Shown: piece by piece, positions 33,587-43,483 of the stretch | Numbering within the stretch: the stretch's first letter is position 1 | Layout: each line of letters starts with the position of its first letter | NCBI GenBank assembly: GCA_016208495.1 | Contig: JACQXX010000003.1 | Coordinates: forward strand, 1-64,000 | Length of the DNA: 64,000 nucleotides | Direction of reading: 5' to 3' | From: Acidobacteriota bacterium | GTDB taxonomy: Bacteria > Acidobacteriota > Blastocatellia > Chloracidobacteriales > Chloracidobacteriaceae | Notes under the pieces: generated by a model | Told to the model about the DNA's origin: nothing | What the model saw: only the letters and a program-made list of their open reading frames with translations | Databases searched by the model: none | Position numbers and translations under genes: made by a program

Positions 33587-35620
33587 ATGCCATTGAAATC
33601 TCTCGATTCCGACGGGTCGCATCCCTATAACCTCCACTTCCGGTTCCTGATTCTGCAATATTGCATCGTCATTGCCTTCGGCGTACTGGCGCTGCGGTTC
33701 TGGAACATGCAGGTGGTTCAGCATGAAAACTATGTCCGACAGGCTGAAAACAACCGGTTACGGGACGTTCCGATTCCGGCGCCGCGGGGCAACATTCTGG
33801 ATCGCAATGGCCGGATTCTGGTTGATAGTCGCCCGACATTTAATTTGATGATCAATCGGGAAGATATCGGTGAACAGGAAGCCACCATTCGCATGCTGGT
33901 TGAAGAATTCGGGGTTGATCGTGAGTATGTGCTCCAGCAGCTTCAGTCACAGGCTGCTAAATCCCGACCAATTGAAGTCAAAATTGATATTACCGATGCC
34001 GACCGGGCCCGAGCTGCTGCGTTGTCCTATGAATACCCCGAACTGACCGTGGAATTGCACCCCCAACGCAAATACCCCCTGGGTGATATCGGGTCGCATA
34101 TTTTGGGCTATGTGCATGAAATCAGTCCTTCCCAATTGAAGCCACCATTGCGGGCCGAATATGAAAACTGTAAACCGGGCGATAAAGTCGGACAGGCCGG
34201 ACTGGAAAAATCTTATAACCAGGTCTTGATGGGGAAGGAAGGCTATCGCCGGGTGATTGTGGACAGCCGGGGCCGATTTGTGAGCGAACTGGAGCAGGTG
34301 CCCCCGTCACCGGGCCAGGATGTGGTCACCACGATTGACCTGGACCTGCAGTTGATGGCGGAGCAGGTCCTGCGTGAACGGGGGTTGGACGGCATTATCA
34401 TTGTCATGGACCCACGCAATGGGGAAATCCTGGCCATGGCTTCGTTCCCAGGGTATGACCCCAATCTGTTTTCCTCCGGGATTTCAAAAGTGGATTATGC
34501 CAAACTGGCTCAGGATCCGCATAAACCGCTCCGGAACCGTGCCATTCAAGATATTTATCCCCCTGGATCAACCTGGAAGCTGATTATGTCTGTGGCGGGG
34601 ATGAAATCGGGTGTGTTGGATCCAAACAACACGTATGTGTGCGGTGGCGGTATCACCGTTGGTAATAAGTTTACCCGCTGTATGGGCGCCCACGGTGCAC
34701 CAAAGATTGACTATGCCCTGACCAAGTCGTGCGATGGATTCTTTTATCGCCTTGGAATCAAGCTAGGACTTGAAAACCTTCAAAAATGGGCCACCGAAAT
34801 GGGGTGTGGCCAATATACGGGCATTGATTTGCCAAATGAGTTTAAGGGATACATTCCAAGTCTGGAGTTGAAAGCGGCAACCGTCCGGCGTTCTTTCCCC
34901 AACCCGACCGCCAGGGAGTTTGAGTGGCGGGACATAGATTCGGTGTATGCCTCTATCGGACAGGCCATGGTCCGACCCACGCCGCTCCAAATGCTGCGGG
35001 CGGCGGCGGGGATTTCCCAACGTGGAACCTTTCACACGCCGCATTTATTGCTCGAAGCCAGACCTACCAAAGATTATCCCGCCCGATTTTTCGCGGACAA
35101 AACCCATAAAATTGAAATGCCTCCCGAAAACTGGGAAGCGATTATCAAAGGCATGTGGGGAGCGGTCAATTCTGGCGGCACCGCGACTGGTTCCGCGATT
35201 ACTGAGTTTCCGGGTTGGGAAATGTGTGGAAAAACCGGCACGGCTCAGGTGGTAAGTAAAATCAAGACCGAAAAGCTGGAGGAAAAAGACCACTCGTGGT
35301 TTGTTGCCTTTGGCCCGCGTGAAAATGCTGAAATCGCGGGAATTTCGCTCGTTGAACACGGCGGGTTTGGGGCAAAGGCTTCGGCCCCAAATGTGAAGGC
35401 CGTCTTTGAAACCTATTTGAAGAAAAAGAACGGCTTACCGATTGAGGTGTCGCTGGAGACAGTTCAGGAAGCGGCAAAGAAGGCCGAACAGTTCCGCAAG
35501 GAGTGGCACAACGCTATTGCCCGCCGACAACAACGTGCTGAGACCCGACAAACGAAACCGGCAACAACGCCCAAGCCGGCAACAACGCCCAAACCGGCGG
35601 CTACAACTCCGGTTCAATGA
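33587..35620 (+). CDS. mrdA: Penicillin-binding protein 2 (elongasome transpeptidase)
   Basis: 677 residues from the ATG at 33587; an upstream extension to 33458 looks non-coding. There is an N-terminal membrane anchor (~19-40), a dimerisation/pedestal domain starting 'RDVPIPAPRGNILDRNGRILVDSRP' and a transpeptidase domain. The catalytic serine is in 'PPGSTWKL' (SxxK), the second motif reads 'SCD' where SxN is usual, and the third is 'GKTGTAQ'. It cross-links side-wall peptidoglycan with RodA. The C-terminal tail is a Lys/Thr/Pro repeat (TTPKPA). The cluster order mreB-C-D-mrdA-rodA is standard. Confidence 0.96.
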   Translation: MPLKSLDSDGSHPYNLHFRFLILQYCIVIAFGVLALRFWNMQVVQHENYVRQAENNRLRDVPIPAPRGNILDRNGRILVDSRPTFNLMINREDIGEQEATIRMLVEEFGVDREYVLQQLQSQAAKSRPIEVKIDITDADRARAAALSYEYPELTVELHPQRKYPLGDIGSHILGYVHEISPSQLKPPLRAEYENCKPGDKVGQAGLEKSYNQVLMGKEGYRRVIVDSRGRFVSELEQVPPSPGQDVVTTIDLDLQLMAEQVLRERGLDGIIIVMDPRNGEILAMASFPGYDPNLFSSGISKVDYAKLAQDPHKPLRNRAIQDIYPPGSTWKLIMSVAGMKSGVLDPNNTYVCGGGITVGNKFTRCMGAHGAPKIDYALTKSCDGFFYRLGIKLGLENLQKWATEMGCGQYTGIDLPNEFKGYIPSLELKAATVRRSFPNPTAREFEWRDIDSVYASIGQAMVRPTPLQMLRAAAGISQRGTFHTPHLLLEARPTKDYPARFFADKTHKIEMPPENWEAIIKGMWGAVNSGGTATGSAITEFPGWEMCGKTGTAQVVSKIKTEKLEEKDHSWFVAFGPRENAEIAGISLVEHGGFGAKASAPNVKAVFETYLKKKNGLPIEVSLETVQEAAKKAEQFRKEWHNAIARRQQRAETRQTKPATTPKPATTPKPAATTPVQ

Positions 35621-35653
35621 ACCACTTTTCCTGACCAGGCGGTGATCCACCCT

Positions 35654-36775
35654 ATGATGACACGTGATATTCGAGATTTTGACTGGCCGTTGTTGATTGC
35701 CGCCCTGGTGTTGTGTGGCATGGGGATTACCGGCATTTACAGTGCCCAACCGGAAGGGAATTTCTGGTTTAAGCAACTGGTGACGGTCGGGATTGGGCTG
35801 GTGGTCATGTTTGTTTTGTCACAGATCAATTTTCAGCGGTTGTTTGATGTGGTGCCTTATTTTTACGCCGCAACCATGATCCTGCTGGTCCTGGTTCTGA
35901 TGATTGGCACCAAAATCAACGGTCAGCGGTGCTGGATCAGTTTGGGGGCGTTCGGGACCTTGCAGCCATCGGAGTTTGCCAAGCTGGGGACAATTATGAT
36001 GGTTGCCCGGATTTTGCACCCCTTGCAACGACGGGCAGTGACGATGGATTTTGCACTCAAAGCCTGTGCGGCAGTGGCTTTGCCCGTCGGGCTGATTATG
36101 CTGGAGCCGGATACCGGCACCGCGCTGACGTTTTTCCCGGTGCTGATTGCGATGTTGTTTGTCAGCGGGTTGAATCGGCGCTTTATTGTGGTGACGCTGA
36201 TTCTGACCTTAATCATCGCCCCGTTTGGTTTCAAATATGTGATTGAACCCCGGTTGAAGCAGTATCAACGGGATCGGATCAACGTTGCGGTGAATGCGAT
36301 GTTTGCACCGGAAAAACTCCAGGGCCGGGAAATTCGAGAAGGGTATGGATACCAAACCCTGCAATCCATGATTGCGGTTGGATCCGGCGGCGCCACCGGA
36401 AAGGGAATTACCAAAGGAACTCAGAGCCAGGGCGGATTCGTCCCGGAAAAACGTACCGACTTTATTGCCGCGGTTTTGGCTGAGGAACTTGGGTTTGCTG
36501 GAAGCATCTTCATGCTTGCGCTTTTGCTGTTCATCATAATACACTCGGCTCGCACCGCCGAACGCGCACGCGATCGGTTTGGCTTGCTGATACTCACCGG
36601 ATTCGTCACGTTGCTTTCATTTCACGCGGTCATCAATATCGGCATGGTTGTTGGTTTGGTCCCGATTATGGGGATTCCGCTTCCATTGTTGAGCTATGGC
36701 GGAACCTCGCTGCTGATGACGTTTATGTGTCTTGGCATCGTTGCCAATGTGTATCAGCAGCGGTTTGTCAATTAG
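35654..36775 (+). CDS. rodA: Peptidoglycan glycosyltransferase RodA (SEDS family)
   Basis: 373 residues with about ten membrane segments. RodA polymerises lipid II into glycan strands for elongation, paired with PBP2. SEDS motifs seen are 'GIYSAQPEGNFWFKQ', 'KINGQRCWISLGAFGTLQPSEFAKLGTIMM' (~85-114), 'LEPDTGTAL' (~152-160, essential Asp), 'GKGITKGTQSQGGFVPEKRTDFIAAVLAEELG' and 'GIPLPLLSYGGTSLL' near the C-terminus. Two adjacent ATGs (35654, 35657) and a GTG at 35642 are possible starts. Confidence 0.96.
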   Translation: MMTRDIRDFDWPLLIAALVLCGMGITGIYSAQPEGNFWFKQLVTVGIGLVVMFVLSQINFQRLFDVVPYFYAATMILLVLVLMIGTKINGQRCWISLGAFGTLQPSEFAKLGTIMMVARILHPLQRRAVTMDFALKACAAVALPVGLIMLEPDTGTALTFFPVLIAMLFVSGLNRRFIVVTLILTLIIAPFGFKYVIEPRLKQYQRDRINVAVNAMFAPEKLQGREIREGYGYQTLQSMIAVGSGGATGKGITKGTQSQGGFVPEKRTDFIAAVLAEELGFAGSIFMLALLLFIIIHSARTAERARDRFGLLILTGFVTLLSFHAVINIGMVVGLVPIMGIPLPLLSYGGTSLLMTFMCLGIVANVYQQRFVN

Positions 36776-37716
36776 TCAAGAACCTGAGACGCTGAACCCA
36801 TCATGCAATCTTGCCGGATGGATCTGTCCCTGGCGTTTGGAGTGCGGGAAGGTTGTTCTGATCGCCGTTTGAGCAAACTCCAGTGCGGAAAATTCATTCT
36901 GGCCAAGGGGCTGGTGTCAGTGTTGACGAATCCATGGCGAAATTGAATGGTGAACGTCAGGTAGGTGTACAACTTTCTTTCCAACTTTTTGTGTTGAGGC
37001 TTGGTTTCGGTAAGAAAGAAGTCTGTTTGCGAAAAACAGAGGCTGAAACAGGAGCCAGCAACGACGTTTGACATAGCTCGTTTTAACTCTGCTGCCGCTT
37101 TCTGGCAGTAGACTGAAACAACTTTGGGATTGGTTTTCATCCAGAAATAAGGTGTGGTATCTGACTGTCTCTTGTTTTGAACCAGGAATCAGTCTTATCT
37201 TCTAAAATTCTGCTCGTTTTCTGAAGAAATGTTGCTTGAAACAGGAAAAATCACCATTCGGTGAGAGAAAACACAGGATTTGCCAGTCTGAGAGAAGACA
37301 CTGCGCTTCAGGTATCTTGACGCAAGTCCGGCTTGCGCTCTCAGCGGCACACCGGTTGTTCACCCTTCTTCTGATCGGTCTCCGTTCCATACCCCGAGCT
37401 GATTTGACAAGTGTTGGTGCCAGTGCTCCCTTCGGCAACTTGATTGGGACATCCTTTGGGCACATTTCGGTGTGTCCGGTCATCACCCAATGCGTGGTTA
37501 TCTCAGACCCGTTGCGCTTTATCGGGTACGAGTTTGACCATTGGGCGGCGAGAGAGAGTCGCAATCAATCTTCCTCTTGATCTCATCCTGCTTCCTTTTA
37601 CCAGTTTCTCCTCCAAGCCACACACATTGAAACAATCCATATTCGTTGTCAGGGTGTAGTCCCCAGCGCGCAAGTTACCTGACAAAAGAGTGATTTTGTA
37701 GGGCTTAGAGGAAACT
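36776..37716. other. Long non-coding stretch upstream of RNase E/G gene
   Basis: 941 nt without a convincing gene on either strand; the open frames of up to 122 codons have no protein-like character. A short stem CGCAAG-TCCGG-CTTGCG lies near 37321-37337. TTGACA occurs at 37069-37074 and near 37404, but without a good -10 at 17 nt. Part of it may be a long 5' leader of the RNase gene. Confidence 0.45.
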
Positions 37717-40620
37717 ATGAATAAAGAAATGATTATCAGTGCAAGCGCCCACGAAAAGCGCGTGGCCATTCTGGAAAACGGAGTGGTGATGGAATTTTAC
37801 GTTGAGCGCATTGATGAAACGCAGGCTGTGGTCGGAAATGTCTATAAAGGACGTGTGGTGAAGGTCCTGCCAGGCATGCAATCCGCCTTTGTGGATATCG
37901 GTCTGGAACGGGATGCGTTTCTCTATGTTTCGGACTTCTTTGAAGAAGAAGGCAATGATGAATATGACACGGAATCTGTCTCAAACGAAGGTCAGGCCCG
38001 TGGGAAAGGCCGAGAAGGACGGGAGGCGCCACGTCAACCGGATCGGGATCTGTCAGGCCGTCACAAACGGGATCGTGATCCCCGTCCTCTGGTGACCGAA
38101 CCTGCCGAAAGTACCGTAAAGGCCAAACCCGCAATCGAAGACCAGGTCGAGTTTGACAGCCGTTTGCTCCCACCAGACCTGGATGTGGACGATTCCTTAT
38201 CTGAAATTGCGATTATGACGGATGGGTTGGATTTAAGCGTCAGCCCGGAAGCCTCGGTTGTCGAACTTGATCCTGAGGAAATGCAGGCCGTGCTCGAAGC
38301 CGAAAGCGAAGTTCAGCTTGAGCGGGTCGAAATTCACCCAGTTGAGGATGAAGAACCGGTTGTCGCCGAACCAGTCGAGTCAACCGAACCTGATCTAGAT
38401 CTGGCGCTGGCCTTGTCTGATGGATTCCAGTTTGAACGGGTCACTGACCACGATATGCCTCAGGTGGAACCAGAGCCCCCAGCCACCCAACCCGAAGCCG
38501 ATGTCCAGGCTGAAGCCGCTGAAGCCCCCACGGAAGTCGCTGTCGTGGCTGAAGTTGAACCGCTGGTCGTTGAAGCCGAGACCAGGCCCCAGGGGCGCCG
38601 GCGGGGACGCAAAAAAGCGGAACCTGTAAAAGTCGAACCACCCCCAGTTGAAATTCCGGTCCAGGCTGAACCGACTCCGGTTGAACCTGCTGGAAAGAAA
38701 AAGCCGGCACGCGGCGGACGCAAGAAAGCCACTCCACCTCCAGCTCCAGCCGTGGCCTTTGAACGCATTCTGGATGACGATGTGCTCTCCGACGCGGGTG
38801 ATTTACTCAAAGAAGCGATTGTTCAGCATAAAATCCTGGAGCAAACCCGACAGGATGAGTATGAAATCGCGGCGACTCCCACTGCGGAGGACGGCGCCCA
38901 GCCAGCGATGGAGGCAACGCCAGTTGCTCCTGAAATTGCTCAACCAGCTCCAGTCCGGGTCGCGGATGAAGAACCCGTCGAGCCAGCCGTGGCGCAAGGG
39001 GAACCGGAAGCTGATCTGACCGATACGGAAGCCAGTGTCGGCAAACGGTCGCGTAACTCTGAATTTGCTTCGCGTCGTGGCCGTCGTGGTCGTCGTCGTG
39101 GCCGGCCAGCCAATGGTGGCGGGGCCGCCCAGTCGGATGAGGATACCGGTGAAACGACGCTGGCCGATTCAGATGTGGCCGCGCTGCTCGGAGATGAAGC
39201 TGAGGCTGATGGCGGGGACTCAGAGACTCCGGAAATGAAAGCCAAAGATGACAGTCTCGGGGATGATTCCCTGGTGCCGCCCCAGCCCCCGGTTGCCGCG
39301 CTGCCGGCTCGCCGTGAATCACGAGACCTTCCTCCCCCCCGTGACACTCGAACCAAGAGCGAAGCCCGTCCCCCCCGTGAATTTCGCGGTCGGGCGCCTG
39401 GAATTACCGATCTCCTTCGAGAAGGTCAGGAAATTCTGGTTCAAATTGCGAAAGAGCCGATTGGCACCAAAGGTGCCCGCATTACTTCGTATGTGGCGTT
39501 GCCTGGGCGATATCTGGTGTATATGCCGACCGTGGCCCACATTGGGGTTTCACGCAAAATTCCTTCAGACCAGGAACGCACCCGGTTGAAACGAACCATG
39601 ATCAACTTGCGGGACCGCGAACAGATTCCAGGTGGCTTTATTGTTCGCACTGCCTGTGAGGGACACACCGAGGAAGAACTGCGCGAAGACATGATGTATT
39701 TGTTTCGCACCTGGCAGGATATGCGCAAACGATCTGAGCATTCCAAGCCTGGGACGGTCGTCTATCGTGAACTCGATCTGGTCCAGCGGCTCTTGCGGGA
39801 TCACCTCTCCAATGAATTCTCGGTCATTCGGGTTGATAATGAAGAAGAATATGCCCGGGTGGTTGACTTCATCAGTCGCTTCCAACCCAAATTGCTTGAT
39901 CGAGTCAAACTCTATACCCGGAAACGTCAGATTTTTGAGGAATATGGAGTTCAATCAGAACTCGATGCGGCCTTGAAACCCAGGGTATGGCTCAAGTCGG
40001 GCGGGTTTATCGTGATCAACCAGACCGAAGCGCTGGTGGCGATTGATGTCAATACCGGGAAATTTGTCGGACGCTCAAACCGGTTGGAAGACACGATTGT
40101 CAAAACCAACCTCGAAGCGGCGGTTGAAATCGTGCGCCAGATTCGCCTGCGTGATCTGGGCGGAATCATTGTGCTTGATTTCATTGATATGGAAGAGCGC
40201 AAAAATCGCCAAAAAGTGATGCAGGTGTTGGAGCAGGAAATCAAATCTGACCGGTCGCCTTCCAAAATTCTGCAATTTAACGATTTTGGTCTGGTGGCGA
40301 TTACGCGCAAGCGGGTTCGACAGAGTCTGGAACGGATTTTGTGTGAACCTTGCCCCTATTGCACCGGGGCGGGAATCGTCAAATCAGCCGAGACGGTATG
40401 TTATGAGATTCTGGCTGAATCCAGGCGGATGGCGTCGGATATGGAAGGTGAAACCCGAAGCCGGGAAGTCACGTTGCGGATCAACCCCTCCGTTGCCAAG
40501 GCATTGCGGAATGAACAAAAGCAGGTGTGGGGAGAAATCGAAGACTATCTGGGCTGCTCGGTTTCCTTGCAATCAGACCCCAATATCCACCAGGAACACT
40601 ATGACTTTGCGTTTCTGTAA
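37717..40620 (+). CDS. rng: Ribonuclease E/G with giant insertion in the S1 domain
   Basis: 967 residues, about twice the RNase G core. It starts normally: 'AILENGVVMEFYVERIDETQAVVGNVYKGRVVKVLPGMQSAFVDIGLERDAFLYVSDF' (~19-76). The S1 fold is then interrupted by about 490 residues of low-complexity sequence rich in Glu/Pro/Ala, with basic patches such as 'SRRGRRGRRRGRP' (~448-460). The core resumes at 'ITDLLREGQEILVQIAKEPIGTKGARIT' (~565). Catalytic metal residues lie in 'VAIDVNTGKFVG' and 'GGIIVLDFIDM', and the Zn-link is 'CPYCTGAGIV'. It cleaves single-stranded RNA and matures rRNA. There is no C-terminal scaffold, so the insertion may fill that role. RBS GAGGAAAC precedes the ATG. Confidence 0.93.
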   Translation: MNKEMIISASAHEKRVAILENGVVMEFYVERIDETQAVVGNVYKGRVVKVLPGMQSAFVDIGLERDAFLYVSDFFEEEGNDEYDTESVSNEGQARGKGREGREAPRQPDRDLSGRHKRDRDPRPLVTEPAESTVKAKPAIEDQVEFDSRLLPPDLDVDDSLSEIAIMTDGLDLSVSPEASVVELDPEEMQAVLEAESEVQLERVEIHPVEDEEPVVAEPVESTEPDLDLALALSDGFQFERVTDHDMPQVEPEPPATQPEADVQAEAAEAPTEVAVVAEVEPLVVEAETRPQGRRRGRKKAEPVKVEPPPVEIPVQAEPTPVEPAGKKKPARGGRKKATPPPAPAVAFERILDDDVLSDAGDLLKEAIVQHKILEQTRQDEYEIAATPTAEDGAQPAMEATPVAPEIAQPAPVRVADEEPVEPAVAQGEPEADLTDTEASVGKRSRNSEFASRRGRRGRRRGRPANGGGAAQSDEDTGETTLADSDVAALLGDEAEADGGDSETPEMKAKDDSLGDDSLVPPQPPVAALPARRESRDLPPPRDTRTKSEARPPREFRGRAPGITDLLREGQEILVQIAKEPIGTKGARITSYVALPGRYLVYMPTVAHIGVSRKIPSDQERTRLKRTMINLRDREQIPGGFIVRTACEGHTEEELREDMMYLFRTWQDMRKRSEHSKPGTVVYRELDLVQRLLRDHLSNEFSVIRVDNEEEYARVVDFISRFQPKLLDRVKLYTRKRQIFEEYGVQSELDAALKPRVWLKSGGFIVINQTEALVAIDVNTGKFVGRSNRLEDTIVKTNLEAAVEIVRQIRLRDLGGIIVLDFIDMEERKNRQKVMQVLEQEIKSDRSPSKILQFNDFGLVAITRKRVRQSLERILCEPCPYCTGAGIVKSAETVCYEILAESRRMASDMEGETRSREVTLRINPSVAKALRNEQKQVWGEIEDYLGCSVSLQSDPNIHQEHYDFAFL

Positions 40621-40703
40621 ACCGAGACAGTGATCTTGAGCAACACGGCAAGAGAGCGAAGTGTGAAGTAGTGAAGTCACGAAGTAGCAACCGCTTACAG
40701 AGG

Positions 40704-40751
40704 ATTTCACTATTTCACTATTTCACTATTTCACTATTTCGCTATTTTGCC
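40704..40751. repeat. Octamer tandem array, unit ATTTCACT
   Basis: Four ATTTCACT, one ATTTCGCT and one ATTTTGCC unit at 8-bp period. It is related to the ATTTCGCT array at 16775-16816. Confidence 0.88.
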
Positions 40752-40973
40752 ATTGCGCTACTTTGCCACGTGACTCTCTCACCAAAATCCTTGCCAGTGT
40801 GAGTACACGCAAATTTTAATTCTGAAAAGTAATCGCCAGCTCTTTCCCCGTCTGTTTAGTTCCCGCAAGTTCCCACTGCCTGTCACTTCGGCTGTCCCCA
40901 GAGTATAGACCAATTTGTAAGGGAATCCTTGTATTAGAAAACAGTCAAATGATTCAACTAAATAAACTTAGTG

Positions 40974-40988
40974 AACCACTGACTACTG
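40974..40988. repeat. Heptamer repeat (CCACTGA, CTACTG) abutting element
   Basis: Two 7-bp units of the CTACTGA type end directly at the left boundary of the inverted-repeat element at 40989. Confidence 0.55.
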
Positions 40989-41184
40989 ATGCCAGTGAAG
41001 AGTTGAAAAAATGAGCGGATTTGAACCCGCGAAGCGGGTGACAGGCTCGTAGCCCAGGGTGCAACCCTGGGAAAAGGTGGGGACTGACCCGAATTCCCAG
41101 GGCTCGAAGACTCGCCCTGGGCTACGAGCCGGCGCCCAGTTCCTGGGCTGAGAACCAAAAACGGATTCAACTCTTCACTGGCAT
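40989..41184. mobile_element. MITE-like element with 19-bp terminal inverted repeats (family 1, copy B)
   Basis: 196 bp. The ends are ATGCCAGTGAAGAGTTGAA (40989-41007) and its perfect complement (41166-41184). Compared with copy A at 9525, the base changed in one arm (T to G) is matched by the complementary change in the other. The interior shares the 'CGTAGCCCAGGGT...CCCAGGGCTCGAAGACTC' and 'GCCCAGTTCCTGGGCT' modules. The right end is followed at once by three TCCTGAC/TCCTGAC-type heptamers (41185-41205). Confidence 0.82.
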
Positions 41185-41337
41185 TCCTGACTCCTGACTC
41201 CTGACGACAAACTGGAATTATTCATCGGTTTCAATTTGGACAAATTCTGAGCTGGGAATAGACAATTGAGGGTCGGTTGAAAGAGAATGGAAAGGAAAGC
41301 CAGCAACCGGGTTTGTGATCAAGGGCGGAAGCTTCAT

Positions 41338-43140
41338 ATGCGGATCTGCATAGAATGTGGATATGTCGGGAATACCTCAGGTGATGTGCGGTGCAACCAG
41401 TGCGGGGTTGAGTTAACCAGTCTTTCCGATTTGGAAAGCGGGGAAATTCAAGTCATTGGGTCGCCACGGCTGGCGGTGGGTGCCATCCTGGCCAATCGGT
41501 ATCGCATTCTTGAAGTGGTACACCTTCCTCACCGGGCGGTGTATTACCACGGTCAATTGATTGATTCGCCTTCTGCCACCCTGTGCTGGATCACTGAAAT
41601 GAAGTCGCAGCATCCACACCCGCTTTCAAATTTTGATTTATCGGCTTCAATCCAGGTTTCGTTTTCCGAGCGAAATCCGTTAGGCATCACCGCGCTCTTT
41701 CTCAAAAACACGACCATGGCTGGATTGCCCAAGTTTCTCGATTGTTTCGAGGAGGACACCTGGGCCTATCTGGTGGTTGAAAAACCTGATGCCAAACCAC
41801 TGAGTCTCATCGGGCAGGTCACCGAAGGGGACGCCCATCGAATCGGAGGACAGGTCTGTCGGATTCTTACGCTGATTCATCGGGTTGGGTTGATCCACAA
41901 TGGAATTGAAACCAACAGTCTCTGGCTGGACAGTCAAGGGCAGGTCTGGTTAATGTGTTTTGATCGGATGCGCCCACGTGGGTTGTTTGATCCAATCTTT
42001 CCCTTGACCCCGATTGAAGGCTACTCTCCCCCGGAGTACATCTGGTTAACGGCCAATGTCCAGCTTGATGCCCGGATTGATGTCTATAGCCTTGGGTGTG
42101 TGCTGTATTTTTTGTTGACTGGGCATTCATTTTCGTCACGTCCCTCGTCATTGCATTTGCGTCGGGGTCTGGGGACCTATCCGGAACTGCTCCTCTCGCC
42201 AGCCTTTGAACGAATCTTGCTCCGAACCCTGGCGCTCAATCCCCAGCATCGCTTTACCTCGGTGGTCGAACTGGCGGCCACCCTCGTCAGTCTGGCCTAC
42301 CTTGCCCAGCCCCAGGCTGGATCCTACACCGATGTGGGACGGCATCGGGAACTGAATGAAGACAGCATTCTGATCCTGGATTTACAGCAATATTTTGAAT
42401 CAAGCCTGGCGCACGTTGGCCTGTATGTGGTTTCAGATGGAATGGGAGGCGAGGCTGCCGGCGAAGTTGCCAGCCGGATCACGGTGCGGGCCATCGCGGA
42501 GTGGATTACGGAGCGATTGATCACCATGAATTTGAGATCAACCCATGGCAGTCGCCTCATGCAATCAACGGAAAGTGGAGATATTCTCTATATCAGCGAA
42601 ACGGGCACCAATGCCCGGTCCAAGCAGTTGCTGACCAGTGCAATTCTGCACGCAAATCGTGAAATCCTTGATTATGCAGGGTTTAACCCGGCATCTGAAG
42701 GGATGGGCGCCACCGTGACCGCCGCGTTGCTGATCGGAAATATGTTGACGGTTGGGCAGGTTGGCGACAGTCGGTGTTATGTGTGGAGTCATGGCCGACT
42801 GGAATTGATCACCGAAGACCACTCTCTGGTTGAGCGCATGGTTCGTCGCGGGGAATTAACCCCGGATGAAGCCCGGCATCACCCGCACCGCAACATTATT
42901 TATCGGTCGGTGGGCAGTTCGGATGAAATCGAAGTTGATATTGTCACCCGTCGGCTCCAAGCGAACGATACCGTGCTCTTATGCAGCGATGGGTTGACCA
43001 ACATGCTGGATGATGAACTGATCGGAGAGATTTTAGCTCGGGGTGTGGATCCCTGGAGCATCTCAAAAGAACTGGTCATTGCCGCCAATGCCTGTGGCGG
43101 GGAAGACAATATTTCGGCGGTCGTGATTCGAATTCTGTAG
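41338..43140 (+). CDS. Zinc-ribbon pseudokinase fused to PP2C-type Ser/Thr phosphatase
   Basis: 600 residues. A four-Cys zinc ribbon comes first ('CIECGYVGNTSGDVRCNQCG', ~4-23). A protein-kinase-like domain follows (~48-335), with kinase landmarks 'RYRILEV', 'YSPPEYIW' and 'DVYSLGCVLYFLLTGHSF' but none of the catalytic residues. The glycine loop reads VHLPHR, the VAIK lysine position reads WITEM, the HRD loop reads HNGIETNSL, and DFG reads CFDR. The C-terminal PP2C domain (~340-600) looks intact: 'RELNEDS', 'VVSDGMGGEAAGE', 'QVGDSRCYVW', 'LLCSDGLTNML' and 'GGEDNISAVVI'. The likely role is dephosphorylation of Ser/Thr phosphoproteins under control of the dead kinase domain. An upstream ATG at 41287 would add 17 residues. 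Confidence 0.88.
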   Translation: MRICIECGYVGNTSGDVRCNQCGVELTSLSDLESGEIQVIGSPRLAVGAILANRYRILEVVHLPHRAVYYHGQLIDSPSATLCWITEMKSQHPHPLSNFDLSASIQVSFSERNPLGITALFLKNTTMAGLPKFLDCFEEDTWAYLVVEKPDAKPLSLIGQVTEGDAHRIGGQVCRILTLIHRVGLIHNGIETNSLWLDSQGQVWLMCFDRMRPRGLFDPIFPLTPIEGYSPPEYIWLTANVQLDARIDVYSLGCVLYFLLTGHSFSSRPSSLHLRRGLGTYPELLLSPAFERILLRTLALNPQHRFTSVVELAATLVSLAYLAQPQAGSYTDVGRHRELNEDSILILDLQQYFESSLAHVGLYVVSDGMGGEAAGEVASRITVRAIAEWITERLITMNLRSTHGSRLMQSTESGDILYISETGTNARSKQLLTSAILHANREILDYAGFNPASEGMGATVTAALLIGNMLTVGQVGDSRCYVWSHGRLELITEDHSLVERMVRRGELTPDEARHHPHRNIIYRSVGSSDEIEVDIVTRRLQANDTVLLCSDGLTNMLDDELIGEILARGVDPWSISKELVIAANACGGEDNISAVVIRIL

Positions 43141-43483
43141 CCAGGGTACCTGAAAATCTGAAAACGGAAGGGGATTGGCGCTCCTGTTGGGAGAATACCC
43201 TTGAAAACAAATCCCCATCCCTCTTGCCTGAGACGGGTTTTGGAATATAATTCAAAACCAATCAACACTTTCACAACGCATCAGCAACACACAATCTATT
43301 GCAAATAAGCTGTTTTGACGCAGAGACTGTCCCTGGCACATTCGTTTCTAGTCGGTAAGCTGAGTTGAGTGCCACAAGGAAACGTGTGATGTCCCAAGGA
43401 ACAGCCGCTGGTTTCTGAGATTCTGACTTCTTTAGCCCGGGCCCTCACGCCTGACACAAATTTTGAAAGGCAGGTATGTACTG
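43141..43483. other. Intergenic region within the signalling cluster
   Basis: No gene is seen in 343 nt. GAAAGGCAGG (43465-43474) just upstream of the next ATG is a plausible ribosome-binding site. TTGACG at about 43316 could be a -35 element but lacks a good -10. Separate transcription of the FHA gene is possible. Confidence 0.4.

Noticed and set aside
37202-37580. Overlapping 114-120 codon frames on both strands upstream of RNase E/G
   Set aside because: No ribosome-binding site, no motif, and composition typical of non-coding DNA; reported only as an uncharacterised gap.
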